Below, in pieces: positions 62,324-64,000 of a stretch of 64,000 bases of DNA. Position numbers and translations under genes: made by a program. The DNA comes from Thalassobacter stenotrophicus (GTDB lineage: Bacteria; Pseudomonadota; Alphaproteobacteria; Rhodobacterales; Rhodobacteraceae). Position 1 is the first letter of the stretch, and every line of letters begins with the position of its first letter. Below the pieces are notes generated by a model that worked only from the letters and a program-made list of their open reading frames with translations, did not search any database and was not told the DNA's origin. The stretch spans positions 496,001 to 560,000 of the forward strand of contig NZ_CYRX01000033.1 in the NCBI RefSeq assembly GCF_001458315.1, in the 5' to 3' direction.

Positions 62324-63010
62324 ATGCACATCGGTATCTTGCAATGCGGCCATACCTCGGGCGAGGTCGCAGCGCACCACGGAGACTTCGACACCATGTT
62401 CGAGGGCCTCTTTAACGGACACGGCCTGACCTTCTCCAGCTATGACATCGAAAACATGGTCTTTCCGCCCAGCGTCACCACGTGTGATGGCTGGCTTCTG
62501 ACTGGCTCAAAGCACGGCGCATATGAGGACCATCCATTTATTCCTCCGCTTGAGGCGTTCATTCGTGACGCCTACGCAGCGGGTATCCCGCAGGTTGGGA
62601 TTTGTTTTGGCCATCAAATCATGGCGCAGGCGATGGGCGGAAAAGTTGTCAAATATGATGGTGGCTGGGGGATTGGACGCGCTGTTTACCGCATGGGGGA
62701 CCGCGATATCGCGCTGAATGCGCTGCATCAAGATCAGGTTGTCACACGGCCCGAGGCGGCTCGTGTTCTGGCCTCTTCTGATTTCTGTGAGAATGCGGCG
62801 CTTGTGTACGGGGACCGCATGCTTTCGCTTCAGCCGCATCCTGAGTTTTCACCGCAAGTGATTGAGACCTACATTAAGATGCGCAGAGGCATGGCAGGCT
62901 ATGACCCTGACCGCATGGATGCGGCGGTGGTTGCGTTGGATCAGCCCATTGATCAGGCATCAGCCGCTGCCATGATCGCGGCCTTTTTCAAGGATGCACA
63001 TAATGGATGA
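62324..63010 (+). CDS. Class I glutamine amidotransferase
   Basis: A 228-residue stand-alone GATase of the GMP-synthase-like group. The nucleophile Cys is in QVGICFGHQIMAQAMGG (at about residue 90) and the His-Glu pair in LSLQPHPEFSP (about 171). It hydrolyses glutamine, or a gamma-glutamyl compound, and hands over ammonia. It overlaps the downstream PuuA-like gene by 8 bases, so the two form an operon. It is not of the PuuD type; its exact substrate is unknown. Confidence 0.88.
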   Translation: MHIGILQCGHTSGEVAAHHGDFDTMFEGLFNGHGLTFSSYDIENMVFPPSVTTCDGWLLTGSKHGAYEDHPFIPPLEAFIRDAYAAGIPQVGICFGHQIMAQAMGGKVVKYDGGWGIGRAVYRMGDRDIALNALHQDQVVTRPEAARVLASSDFCENAALVYGDRMLSLQPHPEFSPQVIETYIKMRRGMAGYDPDRMDAAVVALDQPIDQASAAAMIAAFFKDAHNG

Positions 63011-64000
63011 TTGGCTTTCTGGATTGCCCGAGCACGCGCGCGCCTACCTTAAGGGGCGTCGTCTGGATGAGGTGGAATGTATCGTTTCGGACCTGTCGGG
63101 CATTGCCCGGGGCAAGGCGATGCCGGCGGCTAAATTCGCCAAGCAGTCTCATTTTTACCTGCCTGCCTCAATCTTTCAGCAGACCATCACAGGTGAGTGG
63201 GCCGACGATGGGGACCAGCCATTCCTTGAGCCCGACATGATCCTGCAACCGGACCTAGAGACTGCCTGCGCGGCACCGTGGACGGCGGATTGGACCCTTC
63301 AAGTCATACACGACATGGTCGATCCTGACGGCGCGCCTGTGCCCGTCGCTCCGCGCAACGTGCTGGCGCGTGTCGTCGCGCTGTACCGCGCCCGCGGGTG
63401 GGAGCCCGTCGTTGCCCCAGAGATGGAATTCTACCTTGTGGCGCGCAACACGGACCCGCGCCAACCCGTGGTTCCGCCCTTGGGGCGCTCTGGGCGGCCG
63501 GCGGCGGCGCGACAGGCCTATTCCATGTCTGCGGTGGATGAATACGGTCCCGTTATCGACGATATTTATGATTTCGCCGAAGCGATGGGCCTCGAGATCG
63601 ACGGCATCTTGCAAGAGGGCGGCTCGGGTCAGATCGAGATGAACCTGCGCCACGGTGATCCGGTGAAACTGGCCGATGAGATATTCTATTTCAAACGCAT
63701 GATCCGAGAGGCCGCTCTGCGCCACGATTGCTATGCCACGTTTATGGCCAAGCCGATCCAAGATCAGCCGGGCAGCGCGATGCACATTCACCACTCGGTC
63801 GTTGGTACGGATGGTAACAACATTTTTGTGGACGCGCAGGGCGAGGAAACGCCTGCCTTTTCGCACTTCATCGGGGGCATGCAAAAGCACTTGCCGCAGG
63901 TGATCGCGCTTTTGGCGCCTTACGTGAACAGTTATCGCCGGTATGTGCCGGATTTCGCCGCGCCAATTAACCTCGAATGGGGGCGGGATAACCGGACCAC
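63003..64000 (+). CDS. PuuA-like glutamine synthetase family protein (3' end beyond window)
   Basis: The first 332 residues of a glutamine-synthetase-family ligase; the gene runs off the right edge. Matches to gamma-glutamylputrescine synthetase PuuA include VSDLSGIARGKAMPAAKF, YLPASIFQQTITG, DPDGAPVPVAPRNVLARV and VVAPEMEFYLVAR (metal-binding Glu). QEGGSGQIEMNLRHGDP, ATFMAKP, GSAMHIHHSVV (catalytic His) and LLAPYVNSYRRY also match. It probably ligates glutamate to an amine or polyamine with ATP. Its start overlaps the GATase gene. Confidence 0.93.
   Translation, partial: MDDWLSGLPEHARAYLKGRRLDEVECIVSDLSGIARGKAMPAAKFAKQSHFYLPASIFQQTITGEWADDGDQPFLEPDMILQPDLETACAAPWTADWTLQVIHDMVDPDGAPVPVAPRNVLARVVALYRARGWEPVVAPEMEFYLVARNTDPRQPVVPPLGRSGRPAAARQAYSMSAVDEYGPVIDDIYDFAEAMGLEIDGILQEGGSGQIEMNLRHGDPVKLADEIFYFKRMIREAALRHDCYATFMAKPIQDQPGSAMHIHHSVVGTDGNNIFVDAQGEETPAFSHFIGGMQKHLPQVIALLAPYVNSYRRYVPDFAAPINLEWGRDNRT

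Overview
The window looks like chromosomal DNA of a Rhodobacterales (Roseobacter-group) alphaproteobacterium. The evidence is a GC-rich sequence with little AT-rich DNA and the alphaproteobacterial families GapR (DUF2312), HdaA, DUF2842 and DUF2065. A short-form ProRS, the ccmABCDG order beside acnA, and a PccR-type regulator with its propionyl-CoA carboxylase locus point the same way. I see no rRNA, tRNA, CRISPR array, prophage or insertion sequence. Nearly all of the DNA is compactly coded.

Layout. 1-9.05 kb: a GspL/PilM-like partial gene, a SIMPL protein, DUF1330, rlmJ, pyrG, secG, purA, DUF2842, and a long acidic disordered protein. 9.2-15.5 kb: thiN, rpiA, gor, the hflK-hflC-DUF2065 operon, a small cytochrome c and a flavodoxin. 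15.7-23.4 kb: acnB, a metallo-hydrolase, a Do-type protease with a perfect CtrA-type box upstream, a dnaE2 remnant, a 2Fe-2S ferredoxin and an FG-GAP protein. 23.4-35.0 kb: the propionate/methylmalonyl-CoA region, with PccR-type regulator, MFS transporter, pccB, five small genes, pccA and methylmalonyl-CoA mutase. TTTGCAAA-type operators lie upstream of pccB and pccR. 35.1-42.2 kb: AI-2E-type permease, hdaA, ppk1 behind a near-perfect Pho box, ppx, proS. 42.3-48 kb: ccmABCDG divergent from acnA.

48-58 kb is the accessory-looking part. It holds a nitrile hydratase operon with the beta subunit split into two overlapping genes. Next comes a FadJ-like protein whose dehydrogenase half has lost its NAD and catalytic motifs. 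It is followed by a cluster of a two-domain SnoaL protein, an orphan MalK/UgpC-type ABC ATPase, a GMC oxidoreductase and a second SnoaL protein. A perfect 8+8 inverted repeat (TTTTTGCA-N6-TGCAAAAA) sits in the divergent promoter of that cluster. This is the best candidate for an undescribed system: a regulated oxidation/transport unit without its own permeases or binding protein.

58-64 kb: gapR, a NIT-domain chemoreceptor, purD, and a GATase/PuuA-like glutamine synthetase pair that runs off the right edge.

Several genes fit together metabolically. PccBA and mutase feed propionyl-CoA into succinyl-CoA, and two unrelated-type aconitases (AcnB, AcnA) serve the TCA cycle. Ppk1/Ppx cycle polyphosphate, probably under phosphate control. 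CcmABCDG matures c-type cytochromes such as the one at 14.5 kb.
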